From JAYQUR01 sp038133505 (GTDB lineage Bacteria > Pseudomonadota > Alphaproteobacteria > MPNO01 > UBA830), in assembly GCA_038133505.1 (NCBI GenBank), contig JAYPTI010000024.1, forward strand, positions 1-26,633: a DNA stretch of 26,633 nucleotides. The letters run 5' to 3'. The notes under the pieces are model-generated. The model was not told the origin of the DNA and did not search any database. It saw only the letters and a program-made list of their open reading frames with translations. Shown in pieces: positions 1 to 7,042 of the stretch (positions are counted from its first letter, which is position 1; every line of letters starts with the position of its first letter). The translations under genes were made by a program, and so were the position numbers.

Positions 1-721
1 CCTCTCCGACGGCGAAGCCGCGCACGAACCCGATCATGCCGAGTGCCGTCAGCAGCCCGATACCCGCGCACATCAGCCACACGAGCGGCGTTTCGGGCGT
101 GTGCCAGGTTATCGCCGCGGGTATCAGAAACACCGCCGCACCGCCGATCTGATAGTAGAACAGGATCCGGTTGGGCGGCTCCGTGTTCGACATCATCCGG
201 ATCATGATGTTGGCGACGGCGAACGAGCACGCCGCGCCGATGGCGAGCAGCGCGATCGGATCGACGCCGCCTCCCGGCCTGACCATGATGACGACGCCGA
301 CGAACCCCGCGATCGTCGCCGTCCAGCGGCGGCCGCTGACGATCTCCTTCAGGATGACGACGGCGACCACGGTGGTGAACAGTATCCGCGAGAACGCCAG
401 CGCCGTCGCATCGGCGAGCGGCAGATAGACGACCGACGTGTAGACGCCGACCTGCGCGATGCAGGCGACGATCAGCCGGACGATGTGAATGCCGGGGCGG
501 CTGGTCTTCAGGTTGGCGGGCCCCATGCGGAGGAACACCGGGATCATGATCACGAACCCGATGCCGTAACGGAAGAAGGCGAGCTGGAAAGGGCTCATCG
601 TCCGGCCGAGCGTCTTGACCAGCAAATCGTTCACCGCGAACGCGAGCGTGCCCAGCACGAGCCACAGGATGCCGCGAATATTGGGCGGCAGGCGCAGCCA
701 GGCTTCGGTAATCGATGTCAT
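1..721 (-). CDS. DMT superfamily (EamA) permease, C-terminus cut off by window edge
   Basis: Reading the minus strand from the ATG at 721 gives an open frame to the window edge (240 codons seen). The product begins MTSITEAWLRLPPNIRG and is a run of hydrophobic helices typical of EamA-type drug/metabolite transporters. An early helix contains AFAVNDLLVKTLG, followed by SPFQLAFFRYGIGFVI. The segment ending the first repeat reads FVGVVIMVRPGG, a usual EamA hallmark, and a second repeat starts near residue 155. Full family members have about 300 residues and ten membrane helices, so roughly the last 50-60 residues are missing. It is an inner-membrane permease of unknown substrate. It is transcribed divergently from the binding-protein gene at 858. 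I see no strong ribosome binding site, so the start is moderately secure; the family call is firm. Confidence 0.85.
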   Translation of the reverse strand, partial: MTSITEAWLRLPPNIRGILWLVLGTLAFAVNDLLVKTLGRTMSPFQLAFFRYGIGFVIMIPVFLRMGPANLKTSRPGIHIVRLIVACIAQVGVYTSVVYLPLADATALAFSRILFTTVVAVVILKEIVSGRRWTATIAGFVGVVIMVRPGGGVDPIALLAIGAACSFAVANIMIRMMSNTEPPNRILFYYQIGGAAVFLIPAAITWHTPETPLVWLMCAGIGLLTALGMIGFVRGFAVGE

Positions 722-786
722 GGGGTGTCCGGTATCCGGTAGGAACGGCGCAACCTAGCGCCTCGAACGCCAAATCGGAACACGCT

Positions 787-816
787 TTGCCTCAAATGAG
801 ATGAATGTGCTTAGAT
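787..816 (+). promoter_or_regulatory. Candidate sigma70-type promoter for the first Bug binding-protein gene
   Basis: TTGCCT (787-792) and TTAGAT (811-816) are separated by 18 bp in the divergent gap between the permease and the binding protein. Transcription would start near 823, giving a leader of about 35 nt to the ATG at 858. This position argues against the in-frame ATG at 801 as the start. A short stem (TTGCC at 828-832 with GGCAA at 837-841) lies in the leader. Found by eye; hexamer matches are only moderate. Confidence 0.35.
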
Positions 817-857
817 GCGCCATCGCCTTGCCATGCGGCAATCTAGGGAGGAATTTC

Positions 858-1871
858 ATGTATCGCAGATTCGCGCTTGCTGCGGCGGCGCTGGCGGCGC
901 TGTCCGTGGCGGGGACCGTCTCGGCGCAATCGGTCGCCGAATTCTACAAGGGCAAGACGATCACCATCATCTCCGGGGGTAGCGCCGGAGGCGGGTTCAC
1001 CACGGTAGCCCGCGTACTCGGCATGACGTGGGAGAAATACATCCCCGGCAATCCGAAGATCATCATCGACGCGAAGCCGGGCGCCGGCGGCGCGACCATG
1101 ATGTCCTACATGGCCAACGCCGGGAAGAAGGACGGCACCGAGCTTGGCGCCGCGCTGCCGATTGCAGTCAACGCGCCGCTTCTCCGCAAGGTGAAGTTCA
1201 ACGCCGCCGACTTCCACTGGCTCGGCTCGGTAACGCCGATGACCGAGGTCAGCAGCGTCTGGCACACCGCGCCGGCGAAGAGCATCGACGAAGCCAAGAA
1301 GGTCGAGGTCATCATGGCGACGTCGAGCAAACTGTCGTCGGCCTATCTCATCCCGGCCTTCGTGAATGCCGTCGCGGGCACCAAGTTCAAGATCGTCCCT
1401 GGCTACAGAGGCGGCGGACCCATGAACAAAGCCATGCTCAACGGCGAAGTGCACGGGCGCGGCAGCTTCTACAACAGCTACGTGACCACCAAGCCCGACT
1501 GGATCCGCGACAAGAAGCTGATCCACATCGTCCAGGTCGGCCCGCCCCTGCCGGCGCTCAAGGACACGCCCAACCTGCGCGATATCGTCACGACCGATCT
1601 GCAGCGCCGGATCGTCGACTTCATGGAAGCGCCCGCCTATGTGGGTCACGGCTTCTTCGCGCCGCCCGGCGTGCCGGCCGACCGCGTCGCGGCCCTGCGC
1701 GACTCGTTCTGGAAAGCCGTCACCGATCCGAACTTCCAGGCAGAAGCCAAGAAGCGCAACATCGTCGTCGACCCGCTAAAGGCCGAGAAGGTCCAGTCGG
1801 TGATCAACAAGGCGATGGCGACCCCGCCGGAGGTCATTGCCAAGTTCCGCGAAATGGTCAAACTGAAATAG
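858..1871 (+). CDS. Tripartite tricarboxylate transporter (TctC/Bug family) substrate-binding protein
   Basis: A 337-residue periplasmic solute-binding protein of the TTT (TctC/Bug) family, which captures small carboxylates, often aromatic or dicarboxylic acids. Residues 1-24 form a signal peptide (MYRRFALAAAALAALSVAG, cleavage near VSAQS). The mature protein opens with AEFYKGKTITIISGG, followed by the glycine-rich GSAGGGFT ligand loop and DAKPGAGGATMM, both Bug hallmarks; APPGVPADRVAALRDSFWKAV near the C-terminus is also typical. The start at 858 is preferred over the in-frame ATG at 801 because GGGAGG lies just upstream (846-851), the signal peptide then begins properly, and a candidate promoter lies after 801. 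No tctA/tctB membrane genes are nearby, so it is an orphan receptor, as is common in proteobacteria rich in Bug proteins. A paralogue lies at 5809. The ligand cannot be told from sequence; the neighbouring ring-cleavage genes suggest an aromatic acid (inference). Confidence 0.9.
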   Translation: MYRRFALAAAALAALSVAGTVSAQSVAEFYKGKTITIISGGSAGGGFTTVARVLGMTWEKYIPGNPKIIIDAKPGAGGATMMSYMANAGKKDGTELGAALPIAVNAPLLRKVKFNAADFHWLGSVTPMTEVSSVWHTAPAKSIDEAKKVEVIMATSSKLSSAYLIPAFVNAVAGTKFKIVPGYRGGGPMNKAMLNGEVHGRGSFYNSYVTTKPDWIRDKKLIHIVQVGPPLPALKDTPNLRDIVTTDLQRRIVDFMEAPAYVGHGFFAPPGVPADRVAALRDSFWKAVTDPNFQAEAKKRNIVVDPLKAEKVQSVINKAMATPPEVIAKFREMVKLK

Positions 1872-1897
1872 GCGCGGCATCGACCGAACGTACAAGG

Positions 1898-1922
1898 GAA
1901 ACCGGGCCTAGCGCCCGGTTTC
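1898..1922 (+). terminator. Hairpin terminator after the Bug binding protein
   Basis: GAAACCGGGC (1898-1907) and GCCCGGTTTC (1913-1922) form a perfect 10-bp stem with a 5-nt loop, 26 bp after the stop codon and before the dioxygenase start at 1960. The following bases (TCGGTTTA) are only weakly T-rich, so termination may be partial and the dioxygenase may be read through. Confidence 0.6.
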
Positions 1923-1959
1923 TCGGTTTAAGGGCGGCAACGAAACGACCGGAAGAGAC

Positions 1960-2970
1960 ATGGCAAAGATCGTACTCGGACTCGGAACCTCGCACGGCCC
2001 CATGCTGTCGACGCCCTGGGAGAAATGGGACGGCCGCGTCGCCTTCGACAGGCAGAACCCGCGGCAGCCGTTCAAGGGCGGGGTGTACAACTTCGAAGAA
2101 CTCGTCGAGCTGCGGCGGGACGAGAATCTGGCGGCCGAAATCACGCCGGAAAAATGGCAGGCGCGATCGAAAGCCTGCGCGGACGCTATCGAGGAGCTGG
2201 CCGACCGTTTCGCCGCGGCCGCTCCGGACGTCGCCGTGATCGTCGGCAACGACCAGGAAGAGCTGTTCTCGACCGACAACTTCCCGGCGCTGTGCGTCTA
2301 TTACGGCGAGACCATCGAGAACCGGCCGCGCACGCCGGAACAGATTGCCAACCTGCCGCCCGGCGTCGCGATCGCGGAGCGCGGGCATGCGCCGCCCGAA
2401 GACGCGGTCTACCGCGGCTGCCCCGAGCTGGGACGGCACATCATCGAATCGCTGATGGACGCGGAGTTCGACGTCGCGGCCTCGTCCGTTCTGCCGAAAG
2501 GCACCGGCTACGTGAACGGCGTTCCGCACGCCTTCGGGTTCATCTACCGCCAGATCATGCGCGACGCGCCGGTCCCCAGCGTGCCGATCCTGATAAACAC
2601 GTTCTATCCGCCGAACCAGCCGTCCGCCGCGCGCTGTTACGATTTCGGGCTGGCGCTGCGCGACGCCATCGAGAGCTGGCCGGACGACAGGACGGTCGCC
2701 GTCTTCGCGTCGGGCGGTCTCAGCCATTTCGTGATCGACGAGGATCTCGACCGAAAGGTGCTGGATGCTTTCCTCGCGAACGACCGGGAGGCGCTGATTT
2801 CGATACCCGACGATCTCTATCAGTCAGGCTCGTCGGAGATTAAGAGCTGGATTCCGGTCTCCGCCGCGATGACCGCCGCCGGCAAGGAGATGAAGCTGAT
2901 CGATTACGTGCCGTGCTACCGCTCGGAAGCGGGCACCGGCAACGCCATGGGTTTCGTCGTCTGGGAATAA
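1960..2970 (+). CDS. Class III extradiol ring-cleavage dioxygenase, LigB-type catalytic subunit
   Basis: A 336-residue cytoplasmic protein of the LigB/DODA fold (protocatechuate 4,5-dioxygenase beta, gallate dioxygenase and relatives). These enzymes use non-haem Fe(II) and O2 to open a catecholic ring. Visible landmarks are GLGTSHGPML with H12 (iron ligand in LigB), PDVAVIVGNDQEELF around residues 89-103, SGGLSHFVID with H256 (catalytic acid/base in LigB), and SSEIKSWIP with E293 (third ligand region). At the place of LigB's second iron ligand (YNDH) this protein has GNDQ, so Q99 stands where a histidine is expected; this may mark a subfamily or altered metal binding. GGAAGAG precedes the ATG well. 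No LigA-like small subunit is adjacent. The gene is convergent with the cupin dioxygenase gene. The fold is firm; the substrate is unknown. Confidence 0.85.
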   Translation: MAKIVLGLGTSHGPMLSTPWEKWDGRVAFDRQNPRQPFKGGVYNFEELVELRRDENLAAEITPEKWQARSKACADAIEELADRFAAAAPDVAVIVGNDQEELFSTDNFPALCVYYGETIENRPRTPEQIANLPPGVAIAERGHAPPEDAVYRGCPELGRHIIESLMDAEFDVAASSVLPKGTGYVNGVPHAFGFIYRQIMRDAPVPSVPILINTFYPPNQPSAARCYDFGLALRDAIESWPDDRTVAVFASGGLSHFVIDEDLDRKVLDAFLANDREALISIPDDLYQSGSSEIKSWIPVSAAMTAAGKEMKLIDYVPCYRSEAGTGNAMGFVVWE

Positions 2971-2994
2971 GCGCCGGCTGGCAGGCCCCGCCGG

Positions 2995-3954
2995 TCAGGC
3001 GTCTTCCAACCGGTCCCAGCCGAGCATCCGCATCACCGGCTCGTCGGTCATGACGAACAGCGTCGCGTCGCTGTCGGCGCGGTGGCTGAACGGCCGCCAG
3101 CTCGGCAACGCCATCATGTCGCCCTGCGCCCAGCGGAAGCTCTGACCGGCGATTTCGGTCTCGCCCGTTCCTTCGGCGACGCAGACGACGTGGTTGACCG
3201 TCGTGCGGTAGCGCCGGGTCGTTTCGCCCGATTCCAGCCGCTGCATGTAGAGCGCCATCGACGGCATCGCCGGATCGCCGAGCTCAACGCGCCGCCCCCA
3301 GCGGCCTTCGGGATCGGCCTCGGCCTTGTCCAGATCGCGCTGGACGTCTTCCCAGCGGAAGATGAACGGCGAGGAGACCGGCGTCGTCGCGATCGGTTCG
3401 TACACCTGCGGATGGGATTCGTAGAACATCGGCTCCAGCAGATGGACCAGCGGCACGTCGAGGCAATCCATCCAGTAGCACATGCCGTCCGCCTCGCTGG
3501 CATGGCCGTGCCAGCACCAGTTCGGCGTGAGCAGAACGTCGTTGGGGCGCATGTCGAGGCGCTCGCCGTTGACGACGGTGTACGCCCCTTCGCCCTCGAG
3601 CACGAAGCGCAGCGCGTTGGGCGTATGGCGGTGCGACCGCGCCTTCTCGCCGGGCAGAATTCCCTGATAGGCAGCGATCAGCGTGCGAACCGTCGCATAT
3701 GTATTGCCCTCGATCGGGTTGAACAGGATCAGGTTGCGGCGCTCGGCAAGTTCGGTATCTACCAGCCGGCCTGCGGCGTCCAGCGCCGCCTTGCCCTCCT
3801 CCCACGACCAGTGGAAAGGAACAAAATTCTCCCGCGGCAACGCCCACAGAGACGGTTCAGGCTTGGCCCAGCCGGCATGGATGCTCAGCTCCGACAGCTC
3901 GCCGTATAGCGATTCCAGCGTTTCCGTCTCCGACAGCCGAGATAATGCCACCAT
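2995..3954 (-). CDS. Gentisate 1,2-dioxygenase-like bicupin ring-cleavage dioxygenase
   Basis: A 319-residue cytoplasmic bicupin resembling gentisate 1,2-dioxygenase, which opens gentisate to maleylpyruvate using Fe(II) and O2. The N-terminal cupin carries the metal triad: SHRHTPNALRFVLEG gives H108 and H110, and NWCWHGH gives H149. The second cupin (residues about 230-305) retains the fold but only part of the motif, as usual in this family. Proteins with this motif also include salicylate 1,2-dioxygenase and 1-hydroxy-2-naphthoate dioxygenase, so the exact substrate is open. It is slightly shorter than most gentisate dioxygenases (about 340-375 residues). It lies 43 bp downstream of the FAD hydroxylase on the same strand, the arrangement expected when a hydroxylase makes the ring substrate for the dioxygenase. 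A GGGGCGGA run precedes the ATG at 3954. Confidence 0.85.
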   Translation of the reverse strand: MVALSRLSETETLESLYGELSELSIHAGWAKPEPSLWALPRENFVPFHWSWEEGKAALDAAGRLVDTELAERRNLILFNPIEGNTYATVRTLIAAYQGILPGEKARSHRHTPNALRFVLEGEGAYTVVNGERLDMRPNDVLLTPNWCWHGHASEADGMCYWMDCLDVPLVHLLEPMFYESHPQVYEPIATTPVSSPFIFRWEDVQRDLDKAEADPEGRWGRRVELGDPAMPSMALYMQRLESGETTRRYRTTVNHVVCVAEGTGETEIAGQSFRWAQGDMMALPSWRPFSHRADSDATLFVMTDEPVMRMLGWDRLEDA

Positions 3955-3997
3955 TGTTCCGCCCCGTTAGATCAAGACCGATTTGTATTCTAGGCCT

Positions 3998-5617
3998 TTA
4001 TGCTGCCCCGCGCACTCTGTCTATAATGCCGCGCGCGTTGTCCGGCGCCACTTCCCCGCGCCAAGCGACGTGCCCATCCGGGCGCACCAGCACGAGCTTG
4101 GCATCATAGGTAGAGACGATCCTTTCATCGTCGATCTCGACGAGCTCCAGCGGAACGCCCGCTGCTCTAGCCGCCGCGCCGAGGCCGGCAGGGTCCGCCC
4201 CCCCGAACCGCAGGAGTACGAAACCATTGCCGAACAGGTCCAGCGTGGAGCGGCCGTCCTCCAGCCAGCAATGCGGCGCCCGCGACCCCGGCCGCGCGGT
4301 TTGTTCGTAACTCGCGGGATCGAGCGACGGCGACGGCGTGCCATCCGGGACGCAGACCGGCGATCCTTCGTAGAAATAGCCGAGATGGATGCCCTGCGTT
4401 CGCCATTCTCGCTGCATGGCCGTTGCAAAATCCGTCCCGACCTGCGTCCGGAGCGCCGCTGCTTCTGGCGTCTCCCTCAGCAAGTCAGGGTGCGGTGCGG
4501 GCGACAGCATCCGGCCGAGATTGCCGCTCGCCTCGGTGACGTTGCGCTCGGCAACGGGTTGCCGCTCGATCGTATAGCTCTCGAGCAATATCTCGCCGCC
4601 CCAGCCGGCGCGGACGGCGGCGATCTTCCAGGACAGGTCGACCGCGTCGCCGACGCCGGTATTCATGCCGAACCCGCCGGTCGGCGACATGGCATGCGCG
4701 GCGTCGCCGGCAATGAAGACTTTGCCGCTTCGATAGGTGTCCGCGACGAGCTCACGCCGCGTCCACGGCATTACCGAGAGAACCTCGTAATCGAAGTCGC
4801 ATCCGACCGCGCGCCGAATGGCGGCATTGACGGCATCGTCGGACGGCCGTTCGCCGGCGTCTCCGGACCGGATTATAGAGAACCGCCACTCGTCGCGCCC
4901 GTTGATCGCCACCAGCGTCGACCAAGTGCCTTCGGGGCCGATGAAGATAAAGCGGTATCCTGGTCGTTTGTCGTGCAGCCTCTCGAATCCGGCACACCGA
5001 AAAATGACGTTCGTCGTATGAGTGAGCGCCGGATTGCCCGACATCGCGATACCGGCGGCCTCGCGGACATCGCTATTCGCACCGTCGCAGCCAACCAGAA
5101 AATCGCAAGTCATCTCGAGTGTCGCGCCGGCATCCAGATCCTCTACAGAGACGAGAATTCCGTCATCGGTTTCCTCATACCCAGCGAACCGATGGCGATA
5201 GCGCAACTCGACGCACTTGAACCTTTCAGCGAATTTCCGCAGGACGGGATCGAACATGTTCTGAGGACAGCGTTCCCGCCTCTGCGGACTTTCAGGCGGC
5301 GGGCGCGCGCCGTTCATACTCGGCACCTCGTAGCGGCCGATTTCCCAGCCGCCGGTGAGACTGCCGGCAATGTAGATATTGTCCTGCGGATAGTCTCGGT
5401 CGTATGGCGCGGCCTCGACATCATCGACGAGCCCCCACCGTCGGCAGAACTCCATCGTCCGGATACCCACGAGATCCTGACGCGGCTGTACTATCGAGCC
5501 ATCGCCGCGTTCGATCAGGCGGCAGGGCACCCCCCGCCAGCCCAGATCGCCGGCCAGCGCCAGTCCGACTGGACCGCCTCCGACGATGAGGATCGGTATA
5601 TGTTCCCGTTGTTTCAT
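3998..5617 (-). CDS. FAD-dependent aromatic hydroxylase, PheA/TfdB/MhpA type
   Basis: A 539-residue flavoprotein monooxygenase of the phenol-hydroxylase-like class A group, which puts an OH on an aromatic ring using NAD(P)H and O2. Motifs in order: FAD-binding GGGPVG (13-18) with an acidic residue closing the Rossmann unit (LIERGDG), the FAD/NAD(P)H motif FLVGCDGANSDVRE (D178), and the GD motif FIAGDAAHAMSPTGGFGMN (D305). Residues about 430-539 match the thioredoxin-like C-terminal domain of the PheA/TfdB/MhpA group (LDLFGNGFVLLRFGG; LVLVRPDGHVAWRG). That domain and the length separate it from short UbiH/salicylate hydroxylases. The cupin dioxygenase follows in the same direction, so the two are probably one operon. 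The leader lies in the divergent gap that holds a 13-bp inverted repeat. The ribosome binding site is weak (purine-rich GAACAAAAAG). Substrate unknown. Confidence 0.88.
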   Translation of the reverse strand: MKQREHIPILIVGGGPVGLALAGDLGWRGVPCRLIERGDGSIVQPRQDLVGIRTMEFCRRWGLVDDVEAAPYDRDYPQDNIYIAGSLTGGWEIGRYEVPSMNGARPPPESPQRRERCPQNMFDPVLRKFAERFKCVELRYRHRFAGYEETDDGILVSVEDLDAGATLEMTCDFLVGCDGANSDVREAAGIAMSGNPALTHTTNVIFRCAGFERLHDKRPGYRFIFIGPEGTWSTLVAINGRDEWRFSIIRSGDAGERPSDDAVNAAIRRAVGCDFDYEVLSVMPWTRRELVADTYRSGKVFIAGDAAHAMSPTGGFGMNTGVGDAVDLSWKIAAVRAGWGGEILLESYTIERQPVAERNVTEASGNLGRMLSPAPHPDLLRETPEAAALRTQVGTDFATAMQREWRTQGIHLGYFYEGSPVCVPDGTPSPSLDPASYEQTARPGSRAPHCWLEDGRSTLDLFGNGFVLLRFGGADPAGLGAAARAAGVPLELVEIDDERIVSTYDAKLVLVRPDGHVAWRGEVAPDNARGIIDRVRGAA

Positions 5618-5658
5618 CTTTTTGTTCTCAGGGGTTCGCTCAGCGGTCCGACCCTTGA

Positions 5659-5704
5659 CGATTTCGGCCGCGCTCCTGCATTCGGGGGGATGCGGCCGAA
5701 ATCG
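5659..5704. promoter_or_regulatory. 13-bp perfect inverted repeat in the divergent hydroxylase/binding-protein promoter region
   Basis: CGATTTCGGCCGC (5659-5671) and GCGGCCGAAATCG (5692-5704) are exact reverse complements separated by 20 bp. Partial symmetry continues outward (CCTTGA on the left against TTAAGG on the right). The repeat lies 41 bp from the hydroxylase start and about 105 bp from the binding-protein start. It has no flanking T tract, so an operator for a dimeric regulator is more likely than a terminator. No regulator gene is found in the window. Confidence 0.5.
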
Positions 5705-5722
5705 CCGTTAAGGACCATTCGA

Positions 5723-5752
5723 TTGCTGTTTTATGTTAATTCTGTTTCTATA
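5723..5752 (+). promoter_or_regulatory. Candidate promoter for the second Bug binding-protein gene
   Basis: TTGCTG (5723-5728) and TCTATA (5747-5752), 18 bp apart, lie in an AT-rich patch that contrasts with the GC-rich surroundings. The inverted repeat at 5659-5704 ends just upstream of the -35-like hexamer, a place where an activator could act. Assigned by eye. Confidence 0.35.
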
Positions 5753-5808
5753 CCCTCAGGATTAATCCTCCGCCAAGAGCGGATCCCGATAGTGACTGTG
5801 GAGGTAGC

Positions 5809-6849
5809 ATGAAATCGAAACTTTTTGCAGGCGTTGCGATTGCGGCAGCCTTGGCCTTAGGCGGGCCGGTTGTGGCGAATGCCCAGTCGGCAGCAGACTT
5901 CTACAAAGGTAAGACGCTGAAGATCATCTTCGGCTATGGCGTCGGCGGTACGTACGGCAAGTACTCGCAAATTCTCGCCCAGTACCTCGCCCCCAATCTT
6001 GGCGCTGATACGGTCATCACCCAGTCGATGCCCGGCGCGGGCGGCATCAAGGCCACGAACTATTTCTACAACGTCGCCTCAAAAGACGGTCTCACGCTGC
6101 TCATGCCGCCGGATACGCTGATCATTTCAGAGCTCCTGCGGCCCAAGGCCGTCAAATATAAGTCCGCCGATTTCACCTGGCTTGGTACCGCCGTTCAGAG
6201 TAATTCCGTGATTGCAATCCGCGGCGACGCCGGCATCAAGACCGTGCAGGATCTCAAGAACAAGCAAATCATCATGGGATCAACTGGCAAGGGATCCCAG
6301 ACCTTCCTGATGCCTATGCTGGCGAACGGCGTGTACAATTCGAAGTTCAAGATCGTCAGCGGCTACAAGGGCTCACGTAAGGCGCAGCTCGCGATGGAAC
6401 AGGGTGAAGTCCAGGGCGTTTCGCTTACCTGGTTGTCCTGGAAGTCGGCCAAGGAGAAGTGGTTCAAGGAAGGTTTCGCCAAGGCTGTCGTCCAGATCGG
6501 CGTCACCAAGGAAAAGGATCTGCCCGACGTCCCGATGCTGAGCGATCTCGTCACCGGCGAAGACAAGAAGATCGTGAACTTTATGGCCAGCATGGGCCCG
6601 ATCGGCCGCGGCCTGGTCGCACCTCCGGGCGTGCCGCAGGACCGTATCGCATTCTTGCGGGCGGCGTTTGACAAGACGGTTGCCGATCCGAATTTCGCTG
6701 CCGACGCCCAAAAGCGCAAGCTTCGCGTGATCTCGGCAACAGGGAGCGAGGTCCAGAAAATTGTTACCGAGTCGCTCAAAATCTCTGGGCCTACGGTAAA
6801 GCGNNNNNNNNNNCGCGCCCAGTCGCTGATTTTTGGCAACAGCAACTGA
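5809..6849 (+). CDS. Tripartite tricarboxylate transporter (TctC/Bug family) substrate-binding protein, 3' end interrupted by an assembly gap
   Basis: A TctC/Bug-family periplasmic binding protein, nominally 346 residues. Residues 1-26 are a signal peptide (MKSKLFAGVAIAAALALGG, cleavage near ANAQS). The mature start SAADFYKGKTLKIIFGYG parallels the paralogue at 858, and MPGAGGIKATNYFYN and APPGVPQDRIAFLRAAF are family hallmarks. Ten Ns at 6804-6813 fall within the last 20 codons, so the C-terminal residues after GPTVK are unreliable. The stop at 6847-6849 depends on the true gap length, because N10 in a scaffold is usually a placeholder. The family normally ends within a few residues of this point, so little is likely to be missing. 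GGAGG precedes the ATG by about 6 nt. A strong terminator follows. No TctA/TctB partners are present. Confidence 0.85.
   Translation: MKSKLFAGVAIAAALALGGPVVANAQSAADFYKGKTLKIIFGYGVGGTYGKYSQILAQYLAPNLGADTVITQSMPGAGGIKATNYFYNVASKDGLTLLMPPDTLIISELLRPKAVKYKSADFTWLGTAVQSNSVIAIRGDAGIKTVQDLKNKQIIMGSTGKGSQTFLMPMLANGVYNSKFKIVSGYKGSRKAQLAMEQGEVQGVSLTWLSWKSAKEKWFKEGFAKAVVQIGVTKEKDLPDVPMLSDLVTGEDKKIVNFMASMGPIGRGLVAPPGVPQDRIAFLRAAFDKTVADPNFAADAQKRKLRVISATGSEVQKIVTESLKISGPTVKXXXXRAQSLIFGNSN
6804..6813. other. Assembly gap (10 Ns)
   Basis: Ten undetermined bases lie in the 3' end of the second Bug gene. The fixed round length suggests a scaffolding placeholder; the true distance between the flanks is unknown. 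Confidence 0.98.
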
Positions 6850-6875
6850 CACACAGCGCTACGTCGAAACGAGAC

Positions 6876-6910
6876 AAACCCCGGACCCAATGGTCCGGGG
6901 TTTTTCTTTT
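6876..6910 (+). terminator. Rho-independent terminator
   Basis: AAACCCCGGACC (6876-6887) pairs perfectly with GGTCCGGGGTTT (6892-6903) around a CAAT loop, and the T-rich tail continues to 6910 (TTTTTCTTTT from 6901). It lies 26 bp after the binding-protein stop and is the clearest intrinsic terminator in the window. Confidence 0.92.
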
Positions 6911-7042
6911 GGCCCAATGGAACGATTTCGCTGCATAGGGGGTCTGCGCAGAACGGCTTTTCACGGTCTCCCGGATTCGTGCTACATCGTTTCCGGCACC
7001 TTCCCTCCCGGGAAATGCCGTTTCCAGACCCGGTAAGTTCCA

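Noticed and set aside
101..742. Open frame of 213 codons on the plus strand
   Set aside because: It is antisense to the EamA permease; the product is Arg/Asp/His-rich with no family resemblance, typical of the opposite strand of a GC-rich gene.
801..857. In-frame N-terminal extension of the first Bug protein from ATG 801
   Set aside because: The extension puts 19 residues before a clear signal peptide, has no ribosome binding site and overlaps the candidate promoter; ATG 858 has GGGAGG.
2974..2994. Hairpin between the convergent LigB and cupin genes
   Set aside because: Only a 5-bp stem with an 11-nt loop and no T tract; not distinguishable from chance in GC-rich DNA.
3983..5812. Plus-strand open frame of 609 codons
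   Set aside because: It lies antisense to the FAD hydroxylase, which has all its cofactor motifs; the plus-strand product is low-complexity and unrecognisable.
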